In this document: piece by piece, positions 44,737-53,672 of the stretch | How positions within the stretch are numbered: position 1 is the stretch's first letter | Layout: each line of letters begins with the position of its first letter | Assembly (NCBI GenBank): GCA_016218085.1 | Contig: JACREY010000020.1 | Coordinates: 124,001-188,000, forward strand | Reading direction: 5' to 3' | From: Ignavibacteriota bacterium | GTDB lineage: Bacteria; Bacteroidota; Ignavibacteria; Tepidaquicellales; Tepidaquicellaceae | Length of the DNA stretch: 64,000 nt | The notes under the pieces: model-generated | Databases searched by the model: none | What the model saw: only the letters and a program-made list of their open reading frames with translations | What the model was told of the DNA's origin: nothing | Program-made: the position numbers and the translations under genes

Positions 44737-46305
44737 TTACGAAGTCGGCTTCATCAGCGGAAATAATATCACGTCCCTTATGTTTACGGAATTTGTAAGC
44801 AGCATTACCAGCCTGTCTACTCCAAGACCGACTCCGGTGGTCGGAGGCATACCTACTTCTATTGCCCTTATGAAATCCTCGTCCATAGGATGGGTTTCTT
44901 CTTCGCCGCCCCTTCCTCTTTCAACCTGCTCTTCGAGCAGTTTTCTCTGCAATACAGGGTCATTAAGCTCGGTATATGAATTTCCCATTTCCCATTTGTT
45001 TATGTACGGCTCGAACCTCTCTACGAAAATTACCTGCTCCGGGTCATTCTTCATTTCTTCAAGCTGAGTGAGTGAATATTCCCTCAATGGCTTGCATAGC
45101 GGAGTTGTATCTATAGGATGGTCAATAATAAATGTCGGCTGAACCAGGTCTTCCTCGCATGTTTCCTCGAAAAGCGCTGCGACGACAAGCCCTTTGCTGT
45201 GAGACATCTTCGGGTCGAATTCAATTTCATTTTCCTTCATGAACTTTATCAAATCATCTTTGCTCGTTGTTATTACGTCAAGTCCCGTTTTTTTCAGTAT
45301 TGCATCCGTCATTTTCAGCCTCTTCCACGGGCGCTTGAAATCCAGCTCTGTTCCCTGGTATTTTATATTTGTTTTCCCGTGTACCGCCAGGCACGCTTTT
45401 TCCACGACCTCTTCGAATAAATTCATGCTGTCATTGTAATCTCCGTATGCCTGGTACCACTCAACCTGAGTGAATTCGGGATTGTGCGTCCTGTCGATGC
45501 CTTCATTTCTGAAATCCTTTACAAACTCGAATACCCTGTTAAATCCGCCCACAATAAGCCTCTTCAGGAAGAGTTCATTCGATATTCTAAGGTATAATTT
45601 CAGGTCGAGCGCATTATGATGAGTTGCAAAAGGCCTTGCATTCGCACCGCCGTAAATTGTCTGCAGTGTCGGGGTTTCTACTTCGAAAAAATTGTAGTTT
45701 TCTAGTGTGCTCTTGATTGTCCTGATAATCTTTGATCTGTTTATGAAAGTCTCTTTAACGTGGTCATTCACTATCAGGTCGATATATCTCTGCCTGTACC
45801 TCAGCTCAACATCAGCAAATGCATCGTGGATAATCTTTTCACCCGATTCGGTAATCTCTTCCTTCACAACTGGAAGGGGATATAATGTCTTTGTCAGAAG
45901 CTGGAATTCATTTGTGTGTATCGAAACCTCGCCCGTCTTTGTCCTGAATACAAATCCTTTCACTCCGATTATATCTCCGATATCCAGGAGCTTCAATATG
46001 CTGTAAGCAGTATCACCGACATCGTCCTTCTTGATGTAAAGCTGTATCCTTCCGCTCTCATCCTTGATGTGGCAGAATGTTGCCTTTCCCATCTTTCTGA
46101 TTGCAACTATCCTTCCCGCTACCGATACTGTCGCTTCCTTCTGTTTTTCCTTTTCTTCTTCGCTTTCGGGATCTTTGAAATTCTTTATTATTTCCGCTGA
46201 TGTAGTGCTGACATCATACCTGTGCGGATATGGATTTATTCCGAGTTTTTTAATCTCTTCAAGCTCCTCGAGCCTTCTCTTAATTAATTCGTTTTGTTCT
46301 GTCAC
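44737..46305 (-). CDS. lysS: Lysyl-tRNA synthetase, class II
   Basis: 522 residues from a GTG start. Charges tRNA-Lys. An OB-fold anticodon-binding domain (about 50-170; VSVAGRIVAIRKMGKATFCHIKD) precedes the class II catalytic core with motif 2 FRNEGIDRTHNPEFTQ and motif 3 GVGLGVDRLVML. The C-terminus is normal for the family. It is in a minus-strand gene run with scpA, scpB and the pseudouridine synthase, with a 94-bp gap before it. Confidence 0.96.
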   Translation of the reverse strand: MTEQNELIKRRLEELEEIKKLGINPYPHRYDVSTTSAEIIKNFKDPESEEEKEKQKEATVSVAGRIVAIRKMGKATFCHIKDESGRIQLYIKKDDVGDTAYSILKLLDIGDIIGVKGFVFRTKTGEVSIHTNEFQLLTKTLYPLPVVKEEITESGEKIIHDAFADVELRYRQRYIDLIVNDHVKETFINRSKIIRTIKSTLENYNFFEVETPTLQTIYGGANARPFATHHNALDLKLYLRISNELFLKRLIVGGFNRVFEFVKDFRNEGIDRTHNPEFTQVEWYQAYGDYNDSMNLFEEVVEKACLAVHGKTNIKYQGTELDFKRPWKRLKMTDAILKKTGLDVITTSKDDLIKFMKENEIEFDPKMSHSKGLVVAALFEETCEEDLVQPTFIIDHPIDTTPLCKPLREYSLTQLEEMKNDPEQVIFVERFEPYINKWEMGNSYTELNDPVLQRKLLEEQVERGRGGEEETHPMDEDFIRAIEVGMPPTTGVGLGVDRLVMLLTNSVNIRDVILFPLMKPTS

Positions 46306-46399
46306 GTCTTCTTGTTTATAAAGTTTATAAAGTTCTTAAAGTTTTTGCCCTTACTCAGCGGAATCTGTGAAATCAAATAAATCAGTGATACGGAATCAG

Positions 46400-47116
46400 T
46401 TAATCAGTTATAAGTGATTTTACTTCCACTGCAGTTAAAAATCTCCATCCGCCGGGCTTAAGCCCGGACAGGTCTAGCTTTCCGTATGTGCTCCTGTGAA
46501 GCTTCCTTACGAAATAGCCGTAATGCTCGAACATATTTCTCACCTGCCTGTTGCGGCCTTCGTGTATTGTAATGCTTACATTAGTAAAATCATTCCGCTT
46601 CGGAAAAGATATTTTAGCCGGGCTTGTTTTCCTGCCTTCAATCCTTATTCCGTTCTCAAGCTTAACCTTGTGCCTTTCTTCCAGCGGTCTTGATATCGAA
46701 ACAATATATGTTTTGTTTACCCTGAACTTCGGATGCATAAGCTTGTTTGCAAAGTCACCGTCATTTGTCAGCAGCATGAGTCCGGTTGTATCATAATCAA
46801 GCCTTCCAACCGGGAAAATCCTGTCCCTTATGTTAATTAAGTCAACCACCGTCTTCCTGTGCTTCTCGTCGCTTACGCTTGAGATCACTCCTTCGGGCTT
46901 GTATAGTATTATGTATATCTTTTTTGTGCTGACCTTTACCGGAACTCCGTCAACGCTCACTTTATCTTTCGCAGGATTCACCTTGAACCCCGGCTCTGAA
47001 ATAGAAATACCGTTTATTGTGACCCTTCCCTGCAATATGTATTCGTCTACAGTGCGCCTCGCAATGTCGCTGTGCATTGCAATAAACTTATTTATCCTTA
47101 CAAACTCTGTTTCCAT
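46400..47116 (-). CDS. RluB/RsuA-family pseudouridine synthase
   Basis: 238 residues. Converts uridine to pseudouridine in ribosomal RNA. An S4 RNA-binding domain occupies about residues 5-60, followed by the catalytic domain with the active Asp in VGRLDYDTTGLMLLTNDGD and the substrate loop GRNRQVRNMF. These are RluB/RsuA group motifs; the exact target (16S or 23S rRNA) cannot be told. It starts 1 nt after scpB ends, so it is translationally linked, a common arrangement. Confidence 0.92.
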   Translation of the reverse strand: METEFVRINKFIAMHSDIARRTVDEYILQGRVTINGISISEPGFKVNPAKDKVSVDGVPVKVSTKKIYIILYKPEGVISSVSDEKHRKTVVDLINIRDRIFPVGRLDYDTTGLMLLTNDGDFANKLMHPKFRVNKTYIVSISRPLEERHKVKLENGIRIEGRKTSPAKISFPKRNDFTNVSITIHEGRNRQVRNMFEHYGYFVRKLHRSTYGKLDLSGLKPGGWRFLTAVEVKSLITD

Positions 47117-47117
47117 T

Positions 47118-47942
47118 TTATGCCTTGTCTTCTTCTTTTTGTTCTTCGGGATTGATTTCTTCTTCGGGATTTATTATGCCGGTATTTTCCGGATTTCCCG
47201 CACTTTCTTCTTCGGTTACTTCTTCTGCAATATTTTCATCAGTTGTTTCTTCTTTAATATCTTTTTCCTTATCCAATTCCTCGGTTTCATAAAGCGAAGT
47301 GCCCTGCGGATTAACCGTACCAGCGCTGAAAAGATTCGATTCAGTATTAACCGAATTGAATAAATCAATATCCGCTTCCGTTATACCGTCTATCTTTTCA
47401 TTCTTTAAAATTTCATTTATCTCCCTCAGCTTCGGAAGGTCTTCAAGCGCATTCAGCCCCAGCACTTTCAGGAAGTTACTTGTCGTTCCGTAAAGAATAG
47501 GCCTTCCCGGACCGCTTGCCCTTCCTTTAATCGTTATCAAGTCTCTCTCGAGCAGTGAATTCACAATGTAATCAACATTAACACCCCTGATAAACTCAAT
47601 ATCCGAGCGCGTTATCGGCTGCTTGTATGCAATTATTGCAAGAGTCTCGATGGCAGAAGGAGAGAGCTTCTTTCTCTGTGTTTCAGTGTACAGCTTACCT
47701 ACAAAGTGCGAAAATTTCTTTCTTGTTGCAAACTGATATCCGCCCGCTATCTTTATAATTTCAAATGCGCTGTCGCCGTTTGCATACTCGATGTTCAGTG
47801 CGCTTATTATCTCCTCGATTTCGGCAGCCTTGCTCTCAATCTTGAAACTGTCGAGAATTTCCTTTATCTGCTTCGCTGTTATCTCTTCCTGCGATGCAAA
47901 TATTATCGCTTCGACTATATTTTTTAATCCTGCGTTAAACAA
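47118..47942 (-). CDS. scpB: Segregation and condensation protein B
   Basis: 274 residues. Partner of ScpA and SMC in chromosome condensation and segregation. Two winged-helix regions cover about residues 5-170 (NIVEAIIFASQEEITAKQIKEIL, then SAIETLAIIAYKQPITRSDIEFIRG and GRPILYGTT). A Glu-rich acidic tail of about 90 residues follows, longer than in many homologues. The start is a TTG at 47942, overlapping the end of scpA by 8 bp; no ATG fits as well. Confidence 0.92.
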   Translation of the reverse strand: MFNAGLKNIVEAIIFASQEEITAKQIKEILDSFKIESKAAEIEEIISALNIEYANGDSAFEIIKIAGGYQFATRKKFSHFVGKLYTETQRKKLSPSAIETLAIIAYKQPITRSDIEFIRGVNVDYIVNSLLERDLITIKGRASGPGRPILYGTTSNFLKVLGLNALEDLPKLREINEILKNEKIDGITEADIDLFNSVNTESNLFSAGTVNPQGTSLYETEELDKEKDIKEETTDENIAEEVTEEESAGNPENTGIINPEEEINPEEQKEEDKA

Positions 47943-48729
47943 TTTCTATCCCTGCCTTTGCTAATGTAAATTTTGAAAGATTTTCCCTGTCAACGTAAAT
48001 ACTGATATATCCTTCCAGCGCAAGCTGAAGTATCGATAGGAATGTGCAGATTACCAGCATCCTTTCGTCCATATTCGTAATCAACTCGTGGAAATCAATC
48101 TCCGAATGAGACTTAAAAAACTCCAGAAGAAATTCTCTCTGCAGTTCGGGTGTTACATTCAGCAGTTCAATCGGATGTACTATTTCTTTCCTTACGCTCA
48201 GCACTGCATTCCTGTATCCCTTAATCAGATTAAAAATTGTCAGGTTCTTCAGGCTCGGGTCAATTTCAAATTCGGTTTCGAATTCCTTCTCATCATTATC
48301 GAAATATGATCTGGAATAAATTTTCCTTGCCTCGTCTTCAAATTTTGAAATCTCCATACTCGCATCCTTGAACCTCTTGTACTCAAGCAGCTTTCTTATA
48401 AGCGTCAGTCTCGGATCTTCTTCGTCTTCCTCACCCGCTTCTGCCACGCTCGGAATCAGCATCCTTGCCTTTATCTTCATCAGCTCCGAAGCCATCAATA
48501 GAAATTCTCCCGCCACTTCAATATCCAGCGAAGTCATATAATTTATGTAATCGAGAAAATCTTTTGTTATCTTTGCAATGGGAATGTTGTAAATGTTCAG
48601 TTCGTCTTCCTTCACAAAATGCAAAAGAATATCCAGCGGACCTTCGTATTCCGTTAACTTAGCCCAGTATTCCCTCGTTTTCTGGGCTGCTGCTTCTTCC
48701 GTATTTATCGTATCCATCTGATTTTTCAT
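47935..48729 (-). CDS. scpA: Segregation and condensation protein A
   Basis: Kleisin-type partner of SMC. The N-terminal domain (KLTEYEGPLDILLHFVKEDEL) and the AGEFLLMASELMKIKARML motif are characteristic, and a C-terminal winged helix (LQLALEGYISIYVDRENLSKFTLAK) ends the protein. The frame is open to a TTG at 48762, but the ATG at 48729 (or 48717) gives the natural start, with about 264 residues. It is the first gene of the minus-strand run scpA-scpB-pseudouridine synthase-lysS-cysK-PAP2. Confidence 0.9.
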   Translation of the reverse strand: MKNQMDTINTEEAAAQKTREYWAKLTEYEGPLDILLHFVKEDELNIYNIPIAKITKDFLDYINYMTSLDIEVAGEFLLMASELMKIKARMLIPSVAEAGEEDEEDPRLTLIRKLLEYKRFKDASMEISKFEDEARKIYSRSYFDNDEKEFETEFEIDPSLKNLTIFNLIKGYRNAVLSVRKEIVHPIELLNVTPELQREFLLEFFKSHSEIDFHELITNMDERMLVICTFLSILQLALEGYISIYVDRENLSKFTLAKAGIEIV

Positions 48730-48914
48730 ATGAATATAAAATATAATAAAGATAGACTGCAATTGAAATGGAATAGAAAATTATTTTGACTCCGGAAAGC
48801 CATTTCCGGCCGAATTTCGATAATCCCTCAAATTATCTTTTTTTGCGCATTTTCAGGATATAACTATTTCATATTTTGCGTTGATTATTATATATTTTTT
48901 TGATAAAATATATA

Positions 48915-48935
48915 AATTATCAGCATTTGATAATT
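48915..48935. promoter_or_regulatory. Inverted repeat upstream of the T9SS gene cluster
   Basis: AATTATCA-GCATT-TGATAATT is a perfect 8-bp inverted repeat, 29 bp before the start of the first tandem T9SS gene and in the divergent region toward scpA. It may be an operator or a leader hairpin. Confidence 0.4.
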
Positions 48936-48964
48936 ACCGGCTTACATAAATTTTCGGAGGGTTT

Positions 48965-50266
48965 ATGAGGAAAATAGTATTACTGATTTTTTTATTATAC
49001 TTAATTCTATTTAGTCAAAATTTATTCTCTCAATGGACTTCTATTTATACTGGCTCTGGTACACAGCATTTCGAAGTATTTTTCACGAATCCTAATACAG
49101 GCTGGACTGGGGGAGATGGCAGCAAAGTTTTCAAAACAACAAATTGTGGATTGAACTGGAGTCTGATATTCAGCCCGGGTTCTGATAATATTTATTGTAT
49201 GTATTTCATTGATTCCTCGATAGGTTGGGCAGGAAGATTTTCAGGGACTGTTCTTAAAACGACAAACGGTGGATTTAACTGGAGCAGCATAACAGCTGCA
49301 TCTAATAAAAGAATTTTTGATGTTTTCTTCATAAATGCAAACACAGGATGGTGCGTAGGTGATGAAGGAACTCTAAGAAAATCAACAGATGGTGGAAATT
49401 CGTGGTTCAATCCAAGTTCAAATTTTTTCCAGTATGAAGCATATTCTGTTTATTTTCTTAATGCTCAAACCGGCTTTTCCTGCGGTTTATTTAATATAGC
49501 AAAGACCACAGATGGGGGTAGTAATTGGAATTGTATTTATAATCCACAGATTTATTTCAGAGATTTATTTTTTCTGAATAACAATATCGGTTGGGCATTT
49601 GGAGGTTTGCTTATAAATGGTAATACTGTAGGATTATATGTAATGAAGACTATCAACAGTGGAGAGAATTGGAATTTTATTTTTGTTGACTCACTTTATT
49701 CCGGTTATCATAATACAGTTAAGGAATCATGTTTCCTGAATGAAAATCTCGGCTATTTAATCGGTCTTGGTGGATATATGCCGCCTCCCGGTTCACAGTA
49801 TTCAATAATGAAAAAAACAACCAATGGTGGAATTAATTGGACGAGCATTACAGATACATATTCAAGCAATCTTGAAGCTATAAAATTTGTAAACCAACAA
49901 ACTGGTTTTGTAGTCGGAAATGGATCTTTTCAAGGAGTGATTTTTAAAACCACAAATGGTGGTGTGTCTTTTGTAAGTAAAATCTCAAATTCGGTACCGG
50001 AACACTTCTCCCTCTCCCAGAACTACCCGAATCCGTTTAATCCGATAACGAACATTAAGTTTAAAGTTTCAAGTTATAAAGTTGTAAAGCTGATAGTAAA
50101 TGACTTGCTTGGCAGGGAAGTGCAAACACTCGTTAACGAGAAACTGAAACCCGGCGAGTATGAAATCTCTTTTAACGGGAGTGATTTACCTAGCGGTGTG
50201 TACTTTTATTCTTTGTATACACAGGGTAATATAATTGAAACAAAAAAAATGTTAATGATTAAATAA
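48965..50266 (+). CDS. Exported T9SS protein with YCF48-type repeats
   Basis: 433 residues. A signal peptide covers about 1-22 (ends NLFSQ). About seven YCF48/BNR-like repeats with T-T-N-G-G-x-N-W ends form a propeller from about 25 to 340. The last 90 residues are the T9SS sorting domain, beginning FSLSQNYPNPFNP and ending in a basic MLMIK. A GGAGG box precedes the ATG by 4 nt. It is the first of three tandem paralogues separated by only 7 bp; product probably surface-attached. YCF48 in plants assists photosystem II, but in these surface proteins the repeat is just a structural module. Confidence 0.87.
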   Translation: MRKIVLLIFLLYLILFSQNLFSQWTSIYTGSGTQHFEVFFTNPNTGWTGGDGSKVFKTTNCGLNWSLIFSPGSDNIYCMYFIDSSIGWAGRFSGTVLKTTNGGFNWSSITAASNKRIFDVFFINANTGWCVGDEGTLRKSTDGGNSWFNPSSNFFQYEAYSVYFLNAQTGFSCGLFNIAKTTDGGSNWNCIYNPQIYFRDLFFLNNNIGWAFGGLLINGNTVGLYVMKTINSGENWNFIFVDSLYSGYHNTVKESCFLNENLGYLIGLGGYMPPPGSQYSIMKKTTNGGINWTSITDTYSSNLEAIKFVNQQTGFVVGNGSFQGVIFKTTNGGVSFVSKISNSVPEHFSLSQNYPNPFNPITNIKFKVSSYKVVKLIVNDLLGREVQTLVNEKLKPGEYEISFNGSDLPSGVYFYSLYTQGNIIETKKMLMIK

Positions 50267-50273
50267 TATTATT

Positions 50274-51464
50274 ATGAAAAAAATTACTGTTTTTTTATTA
50301 ATAGTACTTTTCGGATTTCAACCATTATATTCACAGTGGCAGCAATTAAACGGAATTTCTCCTATATGGGTAAAAAGCCTTGCCTCAAGCGGAAATAATA
50401 TCTTTGCAGGAAATTTTATTCTACTTGGTGATGAGAAATATAATACCGGATTGGGAGTGTGGGTTTCTACAAATAACGGCGAGAACTGGAATATTACCTC
50501 TTTAAATATTGCTTCTTCAAGTTTGCATTTCAAAGGATCAAGATTATTTTCCTGTTCTGGAAGCTTGTTCTATACAGATAATAACGGAACTAACTGGATA
50601 AATCCTATGTCCGGTCTACAGGTTGTATCTGTAAGCTCAAATAATTCTTATGTCTTTTGTTGCGGTAATAGCGGTCTGTATGTATCATCGAATAACGGTG
50701 TCAATTGGACAAGCCACCTCACAAATCAGCTTAATTACCTTCTTGTAAAAGACAATTATGTTTATACAGGTAATTCTTCTTCATTGAGAATATCATCCGA
50801 TAATGGAGCAAACTGGGCTCAGACATCAGTCGACGGGAAAGTAATTAATTCTCTTGCTTCAAACGGTTCGGATATTTTTGCAGGCACCATTAACGGTTTG
50901 TACAGGTCAACTAATAATGGCACAAACTGGAATCTGATTTCCGCTGCTAATCTGAATGTACAGGCAATTCTCGCTTTTGATTCGAATCTTTTAATTGGTG
51001 AATTTTATGGAAACGGAATTTATAAATCTACAAATCTCGGTGTTAACTGGATTCAAAGAAATGAAGGTTTCCCTGCGGGTACAGCATTGCACGTTTTATA
51101 TAAAACTCAGTACTATGTGTTTGCTGGAGGACCTTCCGGCCTCTGGAGAAGAAATCTGCAGAATGTTTTATTAGTAAATACGAATACTGAAAATATTCCG
51201 GAAAAATTCTCCCTATCCCAAAACTATCCGAATCCGTTTAATCCTTCGACAAATATCAAATTTCGAATAAAAAATAACAAATATACGACACTAAAAATAT
51301 ATGATGTCCTCGGAAAAGAAGTTGCAACTCTTGTAAACGAAAAACTGAAACCCGGAGAGTATGAAGTTACATTCGACGGAAGTGAATTGCCCAGCGGTGT
51401 GTATTTCTATAAACTAACTACTGACGATTTCACTGAAACAAAAAAAATGTTAATGATAAAATAA
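50274..51464 (+). CDS. Exported T9SS protein with BNR/YCF48-like repeats
   Basis: 396 residues with a signal peptide ending PLYSQ (about residue 20). The body has repeated S(T/S)NNGxNW motifs, which are sialidase Asp-box/BNR-like propeller blades, from about residue 25 to 305. It ends in a T9SS sorting domain with FSLSQNYPNPFNP and MLMIK. The DNA of the sorting domain is nearly the same as in the next gene. The start lies 7 bp after the previous stop. No enzymatic site is visible, so a binding or structural surface role is more likely. Confidence 0.85.
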   Translation: MKKITVFLLIVLFGFQPLYSQWQQLNGISPIWVKSLASSGNNIFAGNFILLGDEKYNTGLGVWVSTNNGENWNITSLNIASSSLHFKGSRLFSCSGSLFYTDNNGTNWINPMSGLQVVSVSSNNSYVFCCGNSGLYVSSNNGVNWTSHLTNQLNYLLVKDNYVYTGNSSSLRISSDNGANWAQTSVDGKVINSLASNGSDIFAGTINGLYRSTNNGTNWNLISAANLNVQAILAFDSNLLIGEFYGNGIYKSTNLGVNWIQRNEGFPAGTALHVLYKTQYYVFAGGPSGLWRRNLQNVLLVNTNTENIPEKFSLSQNYPNPFNPSTNIKFRIKNNKYTTLKIYDVLGKEVATLVNEKLKPGEYEVTFDGSELPSGVYFYKLTTDDFTETKKMLMIK

Positions 51465-51471
51465 TTTTATT

Positions 51472-53628
51472 ATGAAAAAATTTATTATTTTCTTTTTAGT
51501 TTTTTATTCATTATTTATTACTCATTATTCATTCTCCCAGAGCGGGTGGTATTGGAAATCTCCGTATCCTCAGGGAAATCCGATTCGAAAAATATTTATA
51601 ACAACTGATAATAAAGTTTTTGCTATTGGCGATTGCGGAACAATTATGACATCAACAAATAACGGAGCTAACTGGAATTTTTTTAACAAACTTTGCGGAG
51701 TAACGGGTAATTTTAATAGTTATTACGTTTTAAATAATAACGAAATCTTTCTCGGAAGCACAAACGGGATGATAATTAAAACTACAAATAGTGGAGCGAA
51801 CTGGTTTGTTTTGTATAATTTTATGACAGGACAATATTCCGGATATATACTCTCTTTAGATTTCAGAAACAGCTTAACCGGCTATGTCCTGATGGATAAC
51901 AATTTATACAAAACTATAAACGGAGGAAATAACTGGAGCTCAATATATTATTTTTCCGGATTCCCAATTGATGATATGAGATTTGTAAGTCCAGATACAG
52001 GTTTTGTATGTGCCAGTTTAGTCATTGATAAAAGAGGCATTTTTGAACTTGGAGTCCTGAAAACAGTTAACGGAGGTATAAACTGGACTCAGGTGTACTC
52101 ATTTTACTCAGGCATTACAAGTGATTTTAAATTTTTCAATTCTACGACCGGAATGCTTATTTACAATAATGGATTTCTGATTACCTCAAATGGAGGTGTA
52201 AACTGGAATACAAATTATAATATGAATTTATCATCTACGATAGATTCATATTTTGCTTTTAATCCGCTTGTTTTTTATGCGGGATGTGACGGTAATGCAT
52301 TTAATATTACAACTAATGGCGGTGTTAATTGGGTTTCGAAGCCGGTTCCGTTTTATACATCTTTTTCTATGGGTTTTGCTAATCAGAATTCTGGCTTTGT
52401 TCTTGGCTGGAATAATATGATATATCGTACATCTAATGCAGGGAGTAACTGGACGTTACTCACAGAAAGAAATGGAAGTGGAACTGCAGCAAATAATCTA
52501 CACGACCATTTTTTCTTTAATAATTACACAGGATTTGTTGCCGGCTGGAACGGACTTATTAAAAAAACAACAGATATGGGTGAGACTTGGATAACTGCCA
52601 TTACTCCTGATTCTTATCATTCGAAATCTATATACTTTATTAATAGCAATACCGGATTTGCGAGTGGAGCTTACAACGGATATGGTCGAATTCTTAAATC
52701 AACAGATGCTGGTTTGAGCTGGTCTGTTTTCAAATTATTTACGTCACAGTCTTTTGATTTTATACGGTTCGTTAATCAGAATACAGGTTTTTTGGCAAGC
52801 AATTATGGGGCTATTTACAAAACTACCGACAGCGGATATAACTGGACTCTCATCGATAGTTCGCTGTATTATGGTATCCGCTCGCTTGTGTTTATTAATG
52901 TTAATACAGGATTTGCAGTTGGAAACCAGAACAATTTGACTTCCAAAATTATAAAAACAACCAACTCTGGATTGAACTGGCAGACCGTTTATACAGGTTC
53001 TAATCTTTCAAAGCTTACTTTTGTAAATGAACTTACAGGTTATATTACAGGAACAGGTGCTCTTAAAACAACCGATGGCGGTACGAACTGGTTCAGGATT
53101 TTGAATTCTGATTATCATTATGGAATAGAATTCAGCAATCCGAATACAGGATACCTTGTCGGAATGTATGGAAGCGTTTGGAGAACAACTAATGGTGGTG
53201 CATTATGGAATGGACTGGAATGCCCAAGTGGTAAAGCCTTATTTGGTGCAAAGTTTTTTAATGATTCAGTTGGAATAATATACGGGGAATATGGTACTAT
53301 TTTGAAGACATATAACGGAGGTGGAAATATAATTTCAGGAATCAAAAATTATAATATTACCCCCTCTTCTTTCTCCCTCTCCCAGAACTACCCGAACCCG
53401 TTTAATCCGACTACAAATATCAAATTTCGAATAACAAATAACAAATATACGACACTAATAGTATATGATGTCCTCGGAAAAGAAGTTGCAACTCTCGTTA
53501 AGGAGAAACTGAAACCCGGCGAGTATGAAGTGATCTTCGACGGCAGCACTCTGTCAAGCGGAGTATATTTCTATAAACTGACATCGGGCGATTTCAATGA
53601 AACAAAGAAAATGTTATTAATTAAATAA
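51472..53628 (+). CDS. Large exported T9SS protein with many YCF48-type repeats
   Basis: 718 residues. The N-terminus has a hydrophobic signal ending SFSQ. Roughly a dozen YCF48-type repeats (for example NTGFVAGWNGLIKKTTDMGETW and NTGFLASNYGAIYKTTDSGYNW) run from about residue 25 to 620, enough for two propellers. The T9SS sorting domain begins FSLSQNYPNPFNP near residue 635. It starts 7 bp after the previous gene and is clearly paralogous. Likely anchored on the cell surface. It is the last of the closely spaced trio. Confidence 0.86.
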   Translation: MKKFIIFFLVFYSLFITHYSFSQSGWYWKSPYPQGNPIRKIFITTDNKVFAIGDCGTIMTSTNNGANWNFFNKLCGVTGNFNSYYVLNNNEIFLGSTNGMIIKTTNSGANWFVLYNFMTGQYSGYILSLDFRNSLTGYVLMDNNLYKTINGGNNWSSIYYFSGFPIDDMRFVSPDTGFVCASLVIDKRGIFELGVLKTVNGGINWTQVYSFYSGITSDFKFFNSTTGMLIYNNGFLITSNGGVNWNTNYNMNLSSTIDSYFAFNPLVFYAGCDGNAFNITTNGGVNWVSKPVPFYTSFSMGFANQNSGFVLGWNNMIYRTSNAGSNWTLLTERNGSGTAANNLHDHFFFNNYTGFVAGWNGLIKKTTDMGETWITAITPDSYHSKSIYFINSNTGFASGAYNGYGRILKSTDAGLSWSVFKLFTSQSFDFIRFVNQNTGFLASNYGAIYKTTDSGYNWTLIDSSLYYGIRSLVFINVNTGFAVGNQNNLTSKIIKTTNSGLNWQTVYTGSNLSKLTFVNELTGYITGTGALKTTDGGTNWFRILNSDYHYGIEFSNPNTGYLVGMYGSVWRTTNGGALWNGLECPSGKALFGAKFFNDSVGIIYGEYGTILKTYNGGGNIISGIKNYNITPSSFSLSQNYPNPFNPTTNIKFRITNNKYTTLIVYDVLGKEVATLVKEKLKPGEYEVIFDGSTLSSGVYFYKLTSGDFNETKKMLLIK

Positions 53629-53672
53629 TAAAATCTCTTTGCAGTAACAAAATTTTAAATACGGAGGAAAAA

